Below, piece by piece: positions 17,024-26,003 of a stretch of DNA of 64,000 nt. Under the pieces are notes generated by a model that ran no database searches, was not told the origin of the DNA, and worked only from the letters and a program-made list of their open reading frames with translations. The stretch comes from Mesorhizobium_K quangtriensis (GTDB lineage: Bacteria > Pseudomonadota > Alphaproteobacteria > Rhizobiales > Rhizobiaceae), in contig NZ_JBEBMF010000001.1 of NCBI RefSeq assembly GCF_040081925.1, positions 1 through 64,000 of the forward strand. The letters are read 5' to 3'. Position numbers and translations under genes: made by a program. The first letter of the stretch is position 1; each line of letters begins with the position of its first letter.

Positions 17024-17203
17024 CTGTTTTTGATAACATGGCTACGTTAAGCATCGGATAAGCGACCTTTAGCGGTACTGGCACGCACCCTAGCGACACA
17101 TCGATTTCACGCCGCGTCGAATCCGTGAAATGGTGACCCGCTGGTAACCCGAACCTTTCGGCCGGTTTCCGAACTCCCCGATTTCGCCTGCCCGGAAAAC
17201 ACG

Positions 17204-17227
17204 AAAGCCGCGGAAGACCGCGGCTTT
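17204..17227 (-). terminator. Probable rho-independent terminator of tRNA-Gly
   Basis: AAAGCCGCGG and CCGCGGCTTT form a 10-bp perfect stem with an AAGA loop, 17 bp beyond the tRNA CCA end. On the minus strand the stem is followed by CGTGTTTT, a weak T-run. Confidence 0.6.
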
Positions 17228-17243
17228 TCGATGTGGAGATATT

Positions 17244-17318
17244 TGGAGCGGGTGAAGCGATTCGAACGCTCGACCCCAACCTTGGCAAGGTTGTGCTCTA
17301 CCCCTGAGCTACACCCGC
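17244..17318 (-). tRNA. tRNA-Gly (GCC anticodon)
   Basis: Minus-strand cloverleaf: acceptor GCGGGTG paired with CACCCGC, discriminator T and encoded CCA at 17244-17246; D-arm GCTC/GAGC; anticodon stem AACCT/AGGTT around TTGCCAA with anticodon GCC; T-loop GTTCGAA. 75 nt including CCA. It marks the boundary between accessory DNA on its 3' side and conserved core genes on its 5' side, a common setting for integrative elements, although no duplicated 3' end was found. Confidence 0.95.
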
Positions 17319-17517
17319 TCGCGCGGCCCTGACAAGACATCGGGGCCGCAAGCCGCGCCTATATGACCGAAGAGACTTGTGAATGCAACAGGGAAAAATG
17401 AAGGTCGGTCGCGCTTCTGAAGAAGGTCGGCCGCGGGAGTGGAGTGGTCGCGTGATCTTGTGCCCGAAGCGCGTTTCGCCTTAAAGGGGCCACCATTCCC
17501 GGAGGGCCGGACTAGAC

Positions 17518-18015
17518 ATGCCGAAGACACCCGACGACCTGTTCGACTATCTGGACGCGCTTGGCATCAGGACGACGACCGTCCGTCACGCGCCGCTCTT
17601 CACGGTCGCCGACTCGCAGGCGCTGCGCGGTGAGATCCCCGGCGGGCACACGAAAAACCTGTTCCTCAAGGACAAGAAGGACAATTATTTCCTGGTGACG
17701 GTGGAAGAGGACGCGGAGGTCGACCTCAAGCAGATCCATCACGTCATAGGGGCCGCAAGCCGCGTTTCCTTCGGCCGGCCGGAAGCGCTGATGGACCTTC
17801 TCGGCGTCATTCCGGGCGCGGTGACCGCCTTTGGGCTGGTCAATGATGACAAGGGGCGGGTAAGGTTCGTCGTAGACGCGGCACTGATGGAGCACGGGAT
17901 AATCAACGCGCACCCTCTGACCAACGAGGCCACGACTTCCATATCCGCCGGCGACCTGATGGCGTTCGTTCGGGCTACCGGACACGAGCCTGCCATCTTG
18001 AAAGTCTCGGCCTGA
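17518..18015 (+). CDS. YbaK/ProX-like aminoacyl-tRNA deacylase
   Basis: 165 residues covering the whole YbaK/prolyl-tRNA-synthetase-associated domain: TTVRHAPLFTVADSQALRG at the start, GHTKNLFLKDKKDNYFLV with the conserved Lys, and GVIPGAVTAFGLVND. Stand-alone proteins of this kind (ProX/PrdX) hydrolyse mischarged Ala-tRNA(Pro) in trans, protecting translation. It starts the core cluster with the thioredoxin gene 45 bp downstream. Confidence 0.9.
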   Translation: MPKTPDDLFDYLDALGIRTTTVRHAPLFTVADSQALRGEIPGGHTKNLFLKDKKDNYFLVTVEEDAEVDLKQIHHVIGAASRVSFGRPEALMDLLGVIPGAVTAFGLVNDDKGRVRFVVDAALMEHGIINAHPLTNEATTSISAGDLMAFVRATGHEPAILKVSA

Positions 18016-18060
18016 TCGCCACATGCTGGTCCATCGCGGCCCGATACTCGGAAGATTGAG

Positions 18061-19035
18061 ATGAGTGACAACGGAAATCCTTTCGGCGGCATCGGCGGCC
18101 AGTATTCGACCAGCGTGAGCTATGGGGCGACGGCGCCCGCAAATGGCGCAGCGCCATCCGCGCCGCTGGAGGTCAAGGACGTGACGACCGCGGGCTTTGC
18201 GGTCGACGTGATCCAGGAATCACGCAAGCTTCCGGTGCTGGTCGATTTCTGGGCTCCGTGGTGCGGACCCTGCAAGCAGTTGCAGCCGGCGCTCGAGCGT
18301 GTGGTTGCCGCCGCAAAAGGCGCGGTAAAGCTCGTCAAGATGAACATCGACGAGCACCCGGCAATTGCCGGCCAACTCGGCATCCAATCCATCCCCGCGG
18401 TTATAGCCTTCCATAACGGCCAGCCCGTCGACGGCTTCATGGGCGCTGTTCCGGAAAGCCAGATCCGCGATTTCATCGAAAAGCTGGTCGGCAAGGGTGG
18501 CGGCGCTCCGCAGATCGCGGAGGCGCTAGCAGCGGCTGGCGAAGCGCGCGAGGCAGGCGACCTGCAGACGGCGGCCGGGATTTTCGACGCCATCCTGCAG
18601 GAGCAGCCTGAAAGCCTCGATGCGCTCGCAGGTCTGGCGGACATCCTGTTCGAGGTGGGCGATGCCGCTGCGGCGGAAGAGACCCTCGCGCGCGTTCCGG
18701 CGGACAAGTTGGACGCCCCGGCTGTGGCGGCGGTGCGCGCCAGGATCGATCTGGCCAAGGAAGCCGCCAGTCTGGGAGACGCAGCCGCATTTGAGCGCAA
18801 GCTTGCTGAAAATCCGAGGGATCACCAGGCTCGCTTCGATCTCGCCATGGTCCTGAACGCCCAGGGCAAGCGGGATGAGGCTGCGGACAATCTGCTCGCC
18901 ATCGTCAAGGCCGACCGGACCTGGAACGACGATGGCGCGCGGGCGCAACTGCTGAAGTTTTTCGAGGCATGGGGCATGACCGACGACGCGACGCTCGCAG
19001 CGCGCCGGAAGCTTTCGTCGGTTCTTTTCTCATAA
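18061..19035 (+). CDS. Thioredoxin-TPR co-chaperone (CnoX/YbbN-like)
   Basis: 324 residues: a short Gly-rich N-terminus, a thioredoxin domain at about 40-145 with the intact active site FWAPWCGPCKQL, and four or so TPR-like helical repeats to the end. This layout is that of CnoX (YbbN), which holds oxidatively damaged proteins for GroEL. The E. coli protein lost the canonical CxxC; here CGPC is retained, so this one should also be redox-active. Confidence 0.88.
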   Translation: MSDNGNPFGGIGGQYSTSVSYGATAPANGAAPSAPLEVKDVTTAGFAVDVIQESRKLPVLVDFWAPWCGPCKQLQPALERVVAAAKGAVKLVKMNIDEHPAIAGQLGIQSIPAVIAFHNGQPVDGFMGAVPESQIRDFIEKLVGKGGGAPQIAEALAAAGEAREAGDLQTAAGIFDAILQEQPESLDALAGLADILFEVGDAAAAEETLARVPADKLDAPAVAAVRARIDLAKEAASLGDAAAFERKLAENPRDHQARFDLAMVLNAQGKRDEAADNLLAIVKADRTWNDDGARAQLLKFFEAWGMTDDATLAARRKLSSVLFS

Positions 19036-19117
19036 CGCCACCTATGGCGGCTTGAGAATGGGCGAAACAGGCCCAGATTAACCTGCGGGACAAGAGCGCC
19101 GAAGATCGGAGCAGCCA

Positions 19118-19786
19118 GTGCAGGCAGGAAATGTCAATTATCGGCGGCAGACGGATCTCCCTGAGACCCTGTCGGTCTTTCCGCTGTCAGGCGCGCTTCT
19201 GCTTCCGGGCGGGCGTCTTCCGCTCAATATCTTCGAGCCCCGTTATTTGCAGATGATCGACGAGGCCATGAGCGGTGCGCGGCTGCTTGGCATGATCCAG
19301 CCGGGCTTTGATGGTGCAACGCGCCAGGATGGCGAGCCGGAAATCGTCAATGTCGGTTGCCTGGGCCGCATAACGTCGCTCACCGAGACCGGAGATGGAC
19401 GTTATATGATAGCGCTTCAGGGTGTGTGTCGTTTTCGCGTGGTAGAGGAACTGGCCGTCAAGACGCCCTACCGGCAATGCCGCATCGCGCCCTTCCTGGC
19501 TGATCTCGACGAAGATCCCTCCGGCGCGCAGGTAAATCGGGCTGCGCTGCTCAGGACATTCCGCTCCTATCTCGAGGCCAACGACCTCGACGCGGACTGG
19601 CAGAGCGTCAGCCGTGCCGACAACGGCGTTCTGGTAAACGCCCTGTCGATGATGGCGCCTTACGGCCCGGCAGAGAAGCAGGCGCTGCTGGAAGCGCCGG
19701 ACCTCAAGACGCGGGCCGAGACACTGATCGCGCTCACCGAGATGGCGCTGGCGCGCGACGAGGATTTTGGATCGAGCCTGCAATAG
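19118..19786 (+). CDS. LON substrate-binding domain protein
   Basis: 222 residues from GTG 19118, with GGAGCAG upstream. The sequence matches the Lon N-terminal domain alone: LSVFPLSGALLLPGGRLPLNIFEPRYLQM near the start and GCLGRITSLTETGDGRYMI in the middle; there is no ATPase or protease domain. Stand-alone LON-domain proteins are presumed to bind polypeptides. The tight spacing to Trm112 (10 bp) and the preceding thioredoxin suggests one operon. Confidence 0.88.
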   Translation: MQAGNVNYRRQTDLPETLSVFPLSGALLLPGGRLPLNIFEPRYLQMIDEAMSGARLLGMIQPGFDGATRQDGEPEIVNVGCLGRITSLTETGDGRYMIALQGVCRFRVVEELAVKTPYRQCRIAPFLADLDEDPSGAQVNRAALLRTFRSYLEANDLDADWQSVSRADNGVLVNALSMMAPYGPAEKQALLEAPDLKTRAETLIALTEMALARDEDFGSSLQ

Positions 19787-19796
19787 GAGAATAGGC

Positions 19797-20015
19797 ATGA
19801 GCGAGGCAGAGCGCGCTTCCGGCATCGATGTGAAGATGCTCGAACTCCTGTCTTGCCCGCTGACCAAGGGGCCGCTTACCTGGGACGCGGAGCGTTGCGA
19901 ACTGGTCTCCAGGGTCGCGCGTCTCGCCTATCCGGTGCGTGACGGCATCCCGGTCCTGCTGCCGTCGGAAGCGCGCAGCATCGAGCCCGACGAGAGCATG
20001 CCGGCCGGTAAGTGA
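19797..20015 (+). CDS. Trm112 family protein
   Basis: 72 residues from ATG 19797, preceded by AGGAG. MLELLSCPLTKGPLTWD and VSRVARLAYPVRDGIPVLLP are typical of bacterial Trm112/YcaR proteins; the second Cys pair of zinc-binding members is missing. Eukaryotic Trm112 activates methyltransferases; the bacterial role is unclear. It is the last gene of the core cluster and converges with dnaE2. Confidence 0.9.
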   Translation: MSEAERASGIDVKMLELLSCPLTKGPLTWDAERCELVSRVARLAYPVRDGIPVLLPSEARSIEPDESMPAGK

Positions 20016-20039
20016 TGAGCCGGAAGGCGCCCTTCGGAT

Positions 20040-23000
20040 TTACTGAAAGTTGCGGCCTTTGGGCATCACACTGCTCGCTTCTGAATGCGCTTGGCTGTGA
20101 TTTGCGGGCTTATGGATTGAAGGCGGTCTGAGGCGTTGGTCGGTGCCCGGGCGCTTGATCTCATCGGCGCGGGCGAGGGTCTCGATCGATCGCGCCTTTT
20201 CCGAGAGGTCGGATAGCCAGGGCGTCAGGTCCTCCATCGTCTGCGCGACGATATGGATGACACCGGTCTCGCATTGCAGCCGGCCGGTGACGCGGATGAA
20301 TTTCGATCCCATTATAATCGGCAGAAGTCTTTCGAAATCCCGTTGCCATACGATGATGTTGGCGACGCCGTTCTCATCCTCCAGCGTCAGGAAGATAGCA
20401 TTACCCTTGCCCGGCCGTTGACGCACAAGGACGAGCCCGGCGACGGCGATGCGGCTGCCATTGCTGACGGCGGGGAGACGTTGGTTCGGCGTCACTCGCG
20501 ATGCGTTAAGCCTTCCACGCAGGAAGGAGAGCGGATGCGCCTTGAGCGACAGGCCGAGCGTTCGATAGTCATGGATGACATGTTCGCCGGCCGGCATTAC
20601 GGGCAGGCGCGTTGCGGGTTCGTTGTCTCGAAAGCGCAGGCCGGGCCGATCGAAAAGCGGCATGGCTTCGGCTGCGCTTTTCCGGTCGAGCGCCCTAACC
20701 TCCCAGAGCGCTGCGCGGCGATCGAGACCGATGGAGCGGAAGGCGTCCGCTTGAGCCAGCTTTTCGATCGCGCCGACATCGAGGCCGGAACGCAGCCAGA
20801 CATCGCGCACAGACTCATAACCGACGCCGCGCTTGTCTACGAAGGCTTTCATGTTTTCGTGGGACAGTCCCTTGATCTGGCGGAAGCCGAGCCGGACGGC
20901 ATGGGCGGTCCTGATGACACCACGCATTTCCGTGTGTTTTTCCAGGATGCGCCCCGGATCGAAACCGGCTTTTTCGAGCGTGCAGTCCCAGATCGAATAG
21001 TTGATATCCACCACGCGGATTTCGACGCCGTGATCACGCGCATCCCTCACGAGTTGACCAGGCGCATAAAAGCCCATCGGCTGTGAGTTCAGGATCGCCG
21101 CACAGAAGACGTCGGGATAGAAGGTCTTGAACCAGCAGGACGCATAGACGAGCAGCGCGAAGGAAGCCGCATGGCTTTCGGGAAACCCGTATTCGCCGAA
21201 GCCTTCGATCTGTGCAAAGCAGCGCTCGGCGAATTCTTTTTCATAGCCGTTATCAGTCATTCCCTTGATGAATTCGTCTCGAAGCTTGTGGATCGTACCA
21301 GTGCGTCTGAAAGTAGCCATTGCTCGGCGAAGTTTGTCGGCTTTAGCGGGAGCAAACCCCGCGCATTCGATGGCGATGCGCATCGCCTGTTCCTGGAATA
21401 GGGGCACGCCAAGTGTGCGCCAAAGGATATCGTCCAACTTCCCAGGAGACTTGGCCTCTTCCTTACCCATCCTTCGTCGAAGATAGGGGTGGACCATATT
21501 GCCCTGAATTGGCCCCGGCCTGACGATCGCGACCTCGATAACCAGGTCGTAGAACTCCCTCGGCCTAAGTCGAGGTAGCATCGACATCTGCGCACGCGAC
21601 TCGATCTGGAAGACGCCAAGTGTGTCGGCGCGGCAGATCATGTCATAGACCTCGGGCAACCCTTCTTCGATCGTCGCAAGGCTGTGGGCGGGCTCTTCGG
21701 GATAATGATCCTTAACGAGCATGAAACAGCGCTTGAGACAGGAAAGCATCCCGAGCGCCAAAACGTCGAACTTGAACAGGCCGGTCGCGTCGAGATCGTC
21801 TTTGTCCCACTCCACCATTTTCCGGTCGTCCATCGCCGTCTTGACGATCGGCACGATCTCATCGAGCCTATCTCTCGTAATGACGAAACCGCCGACATGC
21901 TGGGTCAGGTGACGCGGAAATTCGAGAATCTCGTTGGCGAGGGAAATCACGTGACCCGCTACCGGATCTGACTTTTTCAGCCCCCCCGCTGCTGCTTCCT
22001 TTTCCCCCATTCTTGACGACCACCATCCCCAGATGGAACTGGAGAGAGCACTCTGGACATCGTCCGAAAGACCCATGGCCTTTGATATTTCGCGCAGCGC
22101 CGATCGACCTCGATAGCTGATGACCGCTGCGGCAAGCGACGTGTGTTTGTCGCTATATTTCTCATAAATGTATCGGAGCACTTCGTGGCGTCGCTCGTGC
22201 TCAAAGTCGACGTCGATATCGGGCGGCTCGCCACGCTCCTCGGAGATAAATCGTTCAAAGAGCGTATCCATGCGATCGGGACCGATATCGGTGATGCGCA
22301 GGCAATAGCAAATGAGGGAGTTCGCCGCCGACCCTCGCCCCTGGCAGAGGACTTTCAATTCTTCGCGCGCATGGTGAACGATGTCGTGAACGATGAGGAA
22401 GTAACCGGCGTAACCCAGTTTCCTCACAAGCATAAGTTCGTGTTCGAGGGTTTCCCTGTCCTTGGTCCTTATTCCCTTAGGCCAGCGAAAGGCTGCGCCT
22501 TCCCACGTGAGCCTTTCCAGTTCCTCCTGCTGCGTGGCTCCATCACGCGTTTTCTCGTCGGGAAGATTATATTTGAGTTCCTCAAGCGAAAACTTCAGTT
22601 CGCCCGCAAAACGAACCGTCTCGCTGATCGCCTGCGGGTAATCGCGGAACAGCCGGCCCATCTCTTCGGGCGTCTTCATGTGGCGTTCGGCGTTGGCATC
22701 GAGCTCGAAGCCGGCGTCCATGACGGTCGATTTAAGGCGGATCGCAGTGAGCACGTCCTGAAGCGGTCGCCGTTCGCAGGTGTGATAAAGCACGTCGTTG
22801 GTCGCCATCATCGGCATGCCGGCAGCTCTGGCCAAGGCAGCCGCTAGGTCCAGCCGATAGCGATCATTGCCTGAATAGGAAGGCGAGACAGCAAGGCGGA
22901 TCGCTTGGCCGAAACGCTGGGTCACTTCGCTCAGGAGAGCAAGGATTGTGTCGGCGTCGCCTTCGACATCCGGGAGCACGGCGAGCGACATGCTGTCGCC

Positions 23001-23387
23001 CCATTCCAGGAGGTCGGCTCTGTAGAGATGCGGATCGCCCTTGGGGCTTTCATCGCGCATATTGGCCTGGGTAAGCAGGCGGCAGAGATTGCCCCAGCCC
23101 TTGCGGTCGCGTGGATAGACGAGCACGTCGGGGGTACCGTCGCAGAAGACCAGCCGCGCGCCTGGGTGATAGGGCAGCGAGACCGGCTTCCCGTCAGGGC
23201 CGGTCCCGACATGTTTCGACTGGCTCCACGCGCGCACCACGCCCGCGACCGTGTTGCGGTCGGCAAGCCCCATGCCGGCATGGCCGAGAAAGGCGGCGGC
23301 AAGGACCAGTTCCTCGGGCTTTGATGCACCACGCAGGAAGGAGAAATTCGATTGGACGCCGAACTCGACATACGCGGGATCGCTCAT
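20040..23387 (-). CDS. dnaE2: Error-prone DNA polymerase DnaE2 (ImuC)
   Basis: 1115 residues, the family's usual size. The N-terminal PHP domain starts YVEFGVQSNFSFLRGASKPEELV; the catalytic palm carries PDIDVDFEHERR; an OB-fold near the C-terminus reads AVAGLVLVRQRPGKGNAIFLTLEDE. DnaE2 carries out mutagenic translesion synthesis with ImuA and ImuB. The start overlaps the imuB stop by four bases (ATGA). It is expected to be SOS-induced through the LexA box upstream of imuA. Confidence 0.96.
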   Translation of the reverse strand: MSDPAYVEFGVQSNFSFLRGASKPEELVLAAAFLGHAGMGLADRNTVAGVVRAWSQSKHVGTGPDGKPVSLPYHPGARLVFCDGTPDVLVYPRDRKGWGNLCRLLTQANMRDESPKGDPHLYRADLLEWGDSMSLAVLPDVEGDADTILALLSEVTQRFGQAIRLAVSPSYSGNDRYRLDLAAALARAAGMPMMATNDVLYHTCERRPLQDVLTAIRLKSTVMDAGFELDANAERHMKTPEEMGRLFRDYPQAISETVRFAGELKFSLEELKYNLPDEKTRDGATQQEELERLTWEGAAFRWPKGIRTKDRETLEHELMLVRKLGYAGYFLIVHDIVHHAREELKVLCQGRGSAANSLICYCLRITDIGPDRMDTLFERFISEERGEPPDIDVDFEHERRHEVLRYIYEKYSDKHTSLAAAVISYRGRSALREISKAMGLSDDVQSALSSSIWGWWSSRMGEKEAAAGGLKKSDPVAGHVISLANEILEFPRHLTQHVGGFVITRDRLDEIVPIVKTAMDDRKMVEWDKDDLDATGLFKFDVLALGMLSCLKRCFMLVKDHYPEEPAHSLATIEEGLPEVYDMICRADTLGVFQIESRAQMSMLPRLRPREFYDLVIEVAIVRPGPIQGNMVHPYLRRRMGKEEAKSPGKLDDILWRTLGVPLFQEQAMRIAIECAGFAPAKADKLRRAMATFRRTGTIHKLRDEFIKGMTDNGYEKEFAERCFAQIEGFGEYGFPESHAASFALLVYASCWFKTFYPDVFCAAILNSQPMGFYAPGQLVRDARDHGVEIRVVDINYSIWDCTLEKAGFDPGRILEKHTEMRGVIRTAHAVRLGFRQIKGLSHENMKAFVDKRGVGYESVRDVWLRSGLDVGAIEKLAQADAFRSIGLDRRAALWEVRALDRKSAAEAMPLFDRPGLRFRDNEPATRLPVMPAGEHVIHDYRTLGLSLKAHPLSFLRGRLNASRVTPNQRLPAVSNGSRIAVAGLVLVRQRPGKGNAIFLTLEDENGVANIIVWQRDFERLLPIIMGSKFIRVTGRLQCETGVIHIVAQTMEDLTPWLSDLSEKARSIETLARADEIKRPGTDQRLRPPSIHKPANHSQAHSEASSVMPKGRNFQ

Positions 23388-25057
23388 GCCGAGACGCCTT
23401 GCAGATACCAGCGCGGAACAATTTCCTTCCTGCCGTAGAGACCTTCGCGATAGAGCCAGAAGCGATGGCCCTCGGTATCCTCGACTCGAAAGTAATCGCG
23501 GGTCATCCGTGCCGTTTCGATGGCCACGGCCTCCTTTTGCGCCGCTTCCCGTTTCGTCTCCCTTTCGTCCTTGTCCGTTTTCGTCTCGTCCGCCTCGACA
23601 TCAGGGGCACTCGTCAGCCACCATTCAGGCGAAATCCGCTCGGGCCCTTCCGCACGCGCCACGCGATGCACGCTGCGCCGCCAGCGGAAATTGCGCGGCG
23701 GCCCCTCCGGCACTTCCGTGAGAGGCACCTCAATGGGTTCCGGTCTCGCGAAAAGGCGCAGCGGCCGCTCTGGATTATGAGCAATTGGTGGTTGGGGCGG
23801 CCCCGCCCCGCCATCAAAGGGGACGAAGAGGGACGCGCGTTCCGGCACATGACTTTGCGCTAGATGAGGCTGCAGGACGGAAGCCGTTCCGAGACGGGCC
23901 CGTACGCGGTCGGCAAAGAGCGCGATGTCCTCGCCCTGAGTGTTGCCTGCGCCGGCAAGGTCCGCCTGCGGCATATCCAGCCTGGCCGTCTCGAAAGCCG
24001 AGAGCCGCACGAGATCGAATCCGTAACCGGGCTCCAGCGCAGTGCCGAGCACCACAAGCCGCTCGTGGAAGAGCCTGCCGACGGGACCGGCTTCGCGCAG
24101 CGGCAGGGAAGAGCCGACGGAAATCCGGCTGACCGCGCCATCGACTCTGAAAAGCAAGAGTTCAAAGAGTCTCGCACCTTCGCCTCGGCGTTCGAGGTCG
24201 CGTCGAAGACTGCCGGAAAGCAGCAGTAGAAGTCGTTCTATGTCCTCCACCAGGCCGATCGGCTCGGCGAGATGCCGCTCGACCGATAGAGCCGCCACAG
24301 GCAGGCGTGGCGAGATAGACTCCTCTATCTCCCCCAGTGCCTGGTCGAGCCTCAGAAGCAGGAGACTGCCGAAACGGCGGGCAAGCGGCGCACGGGGGGC
24401 GGTCAGGATCATGCCGATCGCCCTCAGGCCCACACTTTCGAGGCCGGAGATGGTCCTGGCTTCGATCCTGAGCGCGGCCAGCGGAAGGTTTTCCAGAAAT
24501 GAACGCTCGTCGCCTTCCTGAAGGATTGTTCCGGTGGCGGAAAAGCGTGCAGCCGCCCATGCAGCACCCGGCGTCGAGGCAAGTCCCGCACGAACGCGAA
24601 AGCCCTGCTCGGAAAAGCGTTCCAGCATGCCGGCCAGCATCGCCTCCTCGCCACCGAACAGATGGACACAGCCGGTGACGTCGAGAAAAAGCCCTTCCGC
24701 TCCATCAAGCGCGACGAGCGGCGTATAGCGATCGCACCAGTCCGCCAGCGCTTCGAGCAGACGCCTGTCGGCTTTCGCCTCCTCGGCGACGACCTCGATC
24801 CCAGGATGCATGGCGCGTGCGTCGGCAATGCCCATGCCGGGCTTCAGCCCGAGTCGCGCCGCTTCCTCATCCATGGCCGCGATGCGCTGGGTGTTGTTCT
24901 CCTGACGGCTGACCACCAGCGGGGGTCGACCCTGCCGGGGAAGAGAACGCCAGGATCGTCCCAGGCGCTGCCGCAGCAGCCGCTCGGTGCTGAGATGCGG
25001 GAACCACAGGGACAGGATCCGTCGCCGCTCTTTCGGAAAAGGCGCGTGCATGGGCAT
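23384..25057 (-). CDS. imuB: ImuB, Y-family polymerase-like mutasome protein
   Basis: 557 residues. The polymerase-like part begins RRILSLWFPHLSTERLLRQR at about residue 11 and includes GMGIADARAMHPG and LDGAEGLFLDVTGCVHLFGG. ImuB proteins are inactive Y-family relatives that link DnaE2 and the sliding clamp. The C-terminal part has GHRFWLYREGLYGRK. The gene overlaps imuA by about 190 bp in another frame and dnaE2 by four bases. Confidence 0.93.
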   Translation of the reverse strand: MPMHAPFPKERRRILSLWFPHLSTERLLRQRLGRSWRSLPRQGRPPLVVSRQENNTQRIAAMDEEAARLGLKPGMGIADARAMHPGIEVVAEEAKADRRLLEALADWCDRYTPLVALDGAEGLFLDVTGCVHLFGGEEAMLAGMLERFSEQGFRVRAGLASTPGAAWAAARFSATGTILQEGDERSFLENLPLAALRIEARTISGLESVGLRAIGMILTAPRAPLARRFGSLLLLRLDQALGEIEESISPRLPVAALSVERHLAEPIGLVEDIERLLLLLSGSLRRDLERRGEGARLFELLLFRVDGAVSRISVGSSLPLREAGPVGRLFHERLVVLGTALEPGYGFDLVRLSAFETARLDMPQADLAGAGNTQGEDIALFADRVRARLGTASVLQPHLAQSHVPERASLFVPFDGGAGPPQPPIAHNPERPLRLFARPEPIEVPLTEVPEGPPRNFRWRRSVHRVARAEGPERISPEWWLTSAPDVEADETKTDKDERETKREAAQKEAVAIETARMTRDYFRVEDTEGHRFWLYREGLYGRKEIVPRWYLQGVSA

Positions 25058-25820
25058 TCCATTCGAGGATGAATTCGCTTGGTGGGTTGATGCGGTTCTT
25101 GTCTATGCGAACGAGGAAGGCCGGAGGTCCGATCGAGCGGGCGAGCGGCTTTCCCAAAAGGTGGCGTGTCCCCGCCGGCGCTGACGTTATGACCACGCGG
25201 AACGGCGCTGCGGTCGGCTCGCAAACGGCCATCTGGCGCAGGAGGAAAAGCGGGCAGCCGGCGTCGAGCGCACGGCGGTGAAGCCGTCGCGTCGCGGTAA
25301 GGTCGAGATGGGCGGATGGACCTCGCGTCTCAAGGAGGATCCCTGCGAAACCGTCGATGGAGGCGGCCTGTTCGGCAATCCACAAGACGTCGTTCAGCTT
25401 CTGGGCCTGCGCGATCAGGAGCCGCGCCGGGTCGATGCCGTGAAGGAAGCGGATGCCCGGCGGATAGGGGTAACCCGCCTCGCGAAAACTTTCCGAGAGG
25501 CCGACCCACAGGAGTGGAGACGACGTTCGCTCGACCAGAAGATGCAAAAGCCCCATGACGAAGCCCGCAGCCGCGCCTGCGTCGCGCATGCCGGTCGCAT
25601 GGATTTCGGTCAGCCCCGCACCGGGAAAGCCGCCGCCAAGCGCCGCGTCGAACCTTTCTGCCCCGGTCGCGAGGAAGTCACCCTGCGGAAGGCCATCCTG
25701 TCGCCGCAGGTGCACATCGCCATTCTCGCCAGCGAATGTTTCGGCGAGGCGCCCTTCAATCTTCGCGATCTGATGGCGCAGGGAAACAATGGTTTCCCGC
25801 GCCACGGCAGACGAGGCCAT
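24867..25820 (-). CDS. imuA: ImuA, RecA-like mutasome protein
   Basis: 317 residues from the ATG at 25820, chosen because it lies just downstream of the LexA box. ImuA is a RecA/SulA-like partner of ImuB and DnaE2. Visible features: ERFDAALGGGFPGAGLTEIHA (a degenerate Walker region), LLWVGLSESFREAGYPYPPG and WIAEQAASIDGFAGILLETR. After NPPSEFILEWNAHA the tail is Pro/Ala-rich and lies entirely over the imuB start. Confidence 0.9.
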   Translation of the reverse strand: MASSAVARETIVSLRHQIAKIEGRLAETFAGENGDVHLRRQDGLPQGDFLATGAERFDAALGGGFPGAGLTEIHATGMRDAGAAAGFVMGLLHLLVERTSSPLLWVGLSESFREAGYPYPPGIRFLHGIDPARLLIAQAQKLNDVLWIAEQAASIDGFAGILLETRGPSAHLDLTATRRLHRRALDAGCPLFLLRQMAVCEPTAAPFRVVITSAPAGTRHLLGKPLARSIGPPAFLVRIDKNRINPPSEFILEWNAHARAFSERAATDPVPVVPASQHRAAAAAAPGTILAFSSPAGSTPAGGQPSGEQHPAHRGHG

Positions 25821-25842
25821 AGCGACACTTCTTCCGAAATAT

Positions 25843-25857
25843 GTTCCTGTTATGTTC
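25843..25857. promoter_or_regulatory. LexA (SOS) box of imuA-imuB-dnaE2
   Basis: GTTCCTGTTATGTTC is an exact alphaproteobacterial SOS box (GTTC-N7-GTTC), 23 bp upstream of the imuA start codon. It predicts LexA repression of the mutasome operon. Confidence 0.9.
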
Positions 25858-26003
25858 TTATAGATTCCAGAGCCGTTTCGAAGAGTCAAGCGGACCCGAA
25901 GAAGAATTTATTCCTCGCCTGGCTAGCCTGTTTTTCCTCAATCCAGCCATCAGCCTCGAAACGCGGGGAGAGAACAGCTATATGGGCCCTCAAAGGATAA
26001 AGA

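Noticed and set aside
17244..17260. tRNA-Gly 3' end as the proven attachment site
   Set aside because: No second copy of this sequence was found to the left, and the native-looking terminator still follows the tRNA.
17107..17340. Minus-strand open frame over tRNA-Gly
   Set aside because: It translates the tRNA gene itself and has no protein-family features.
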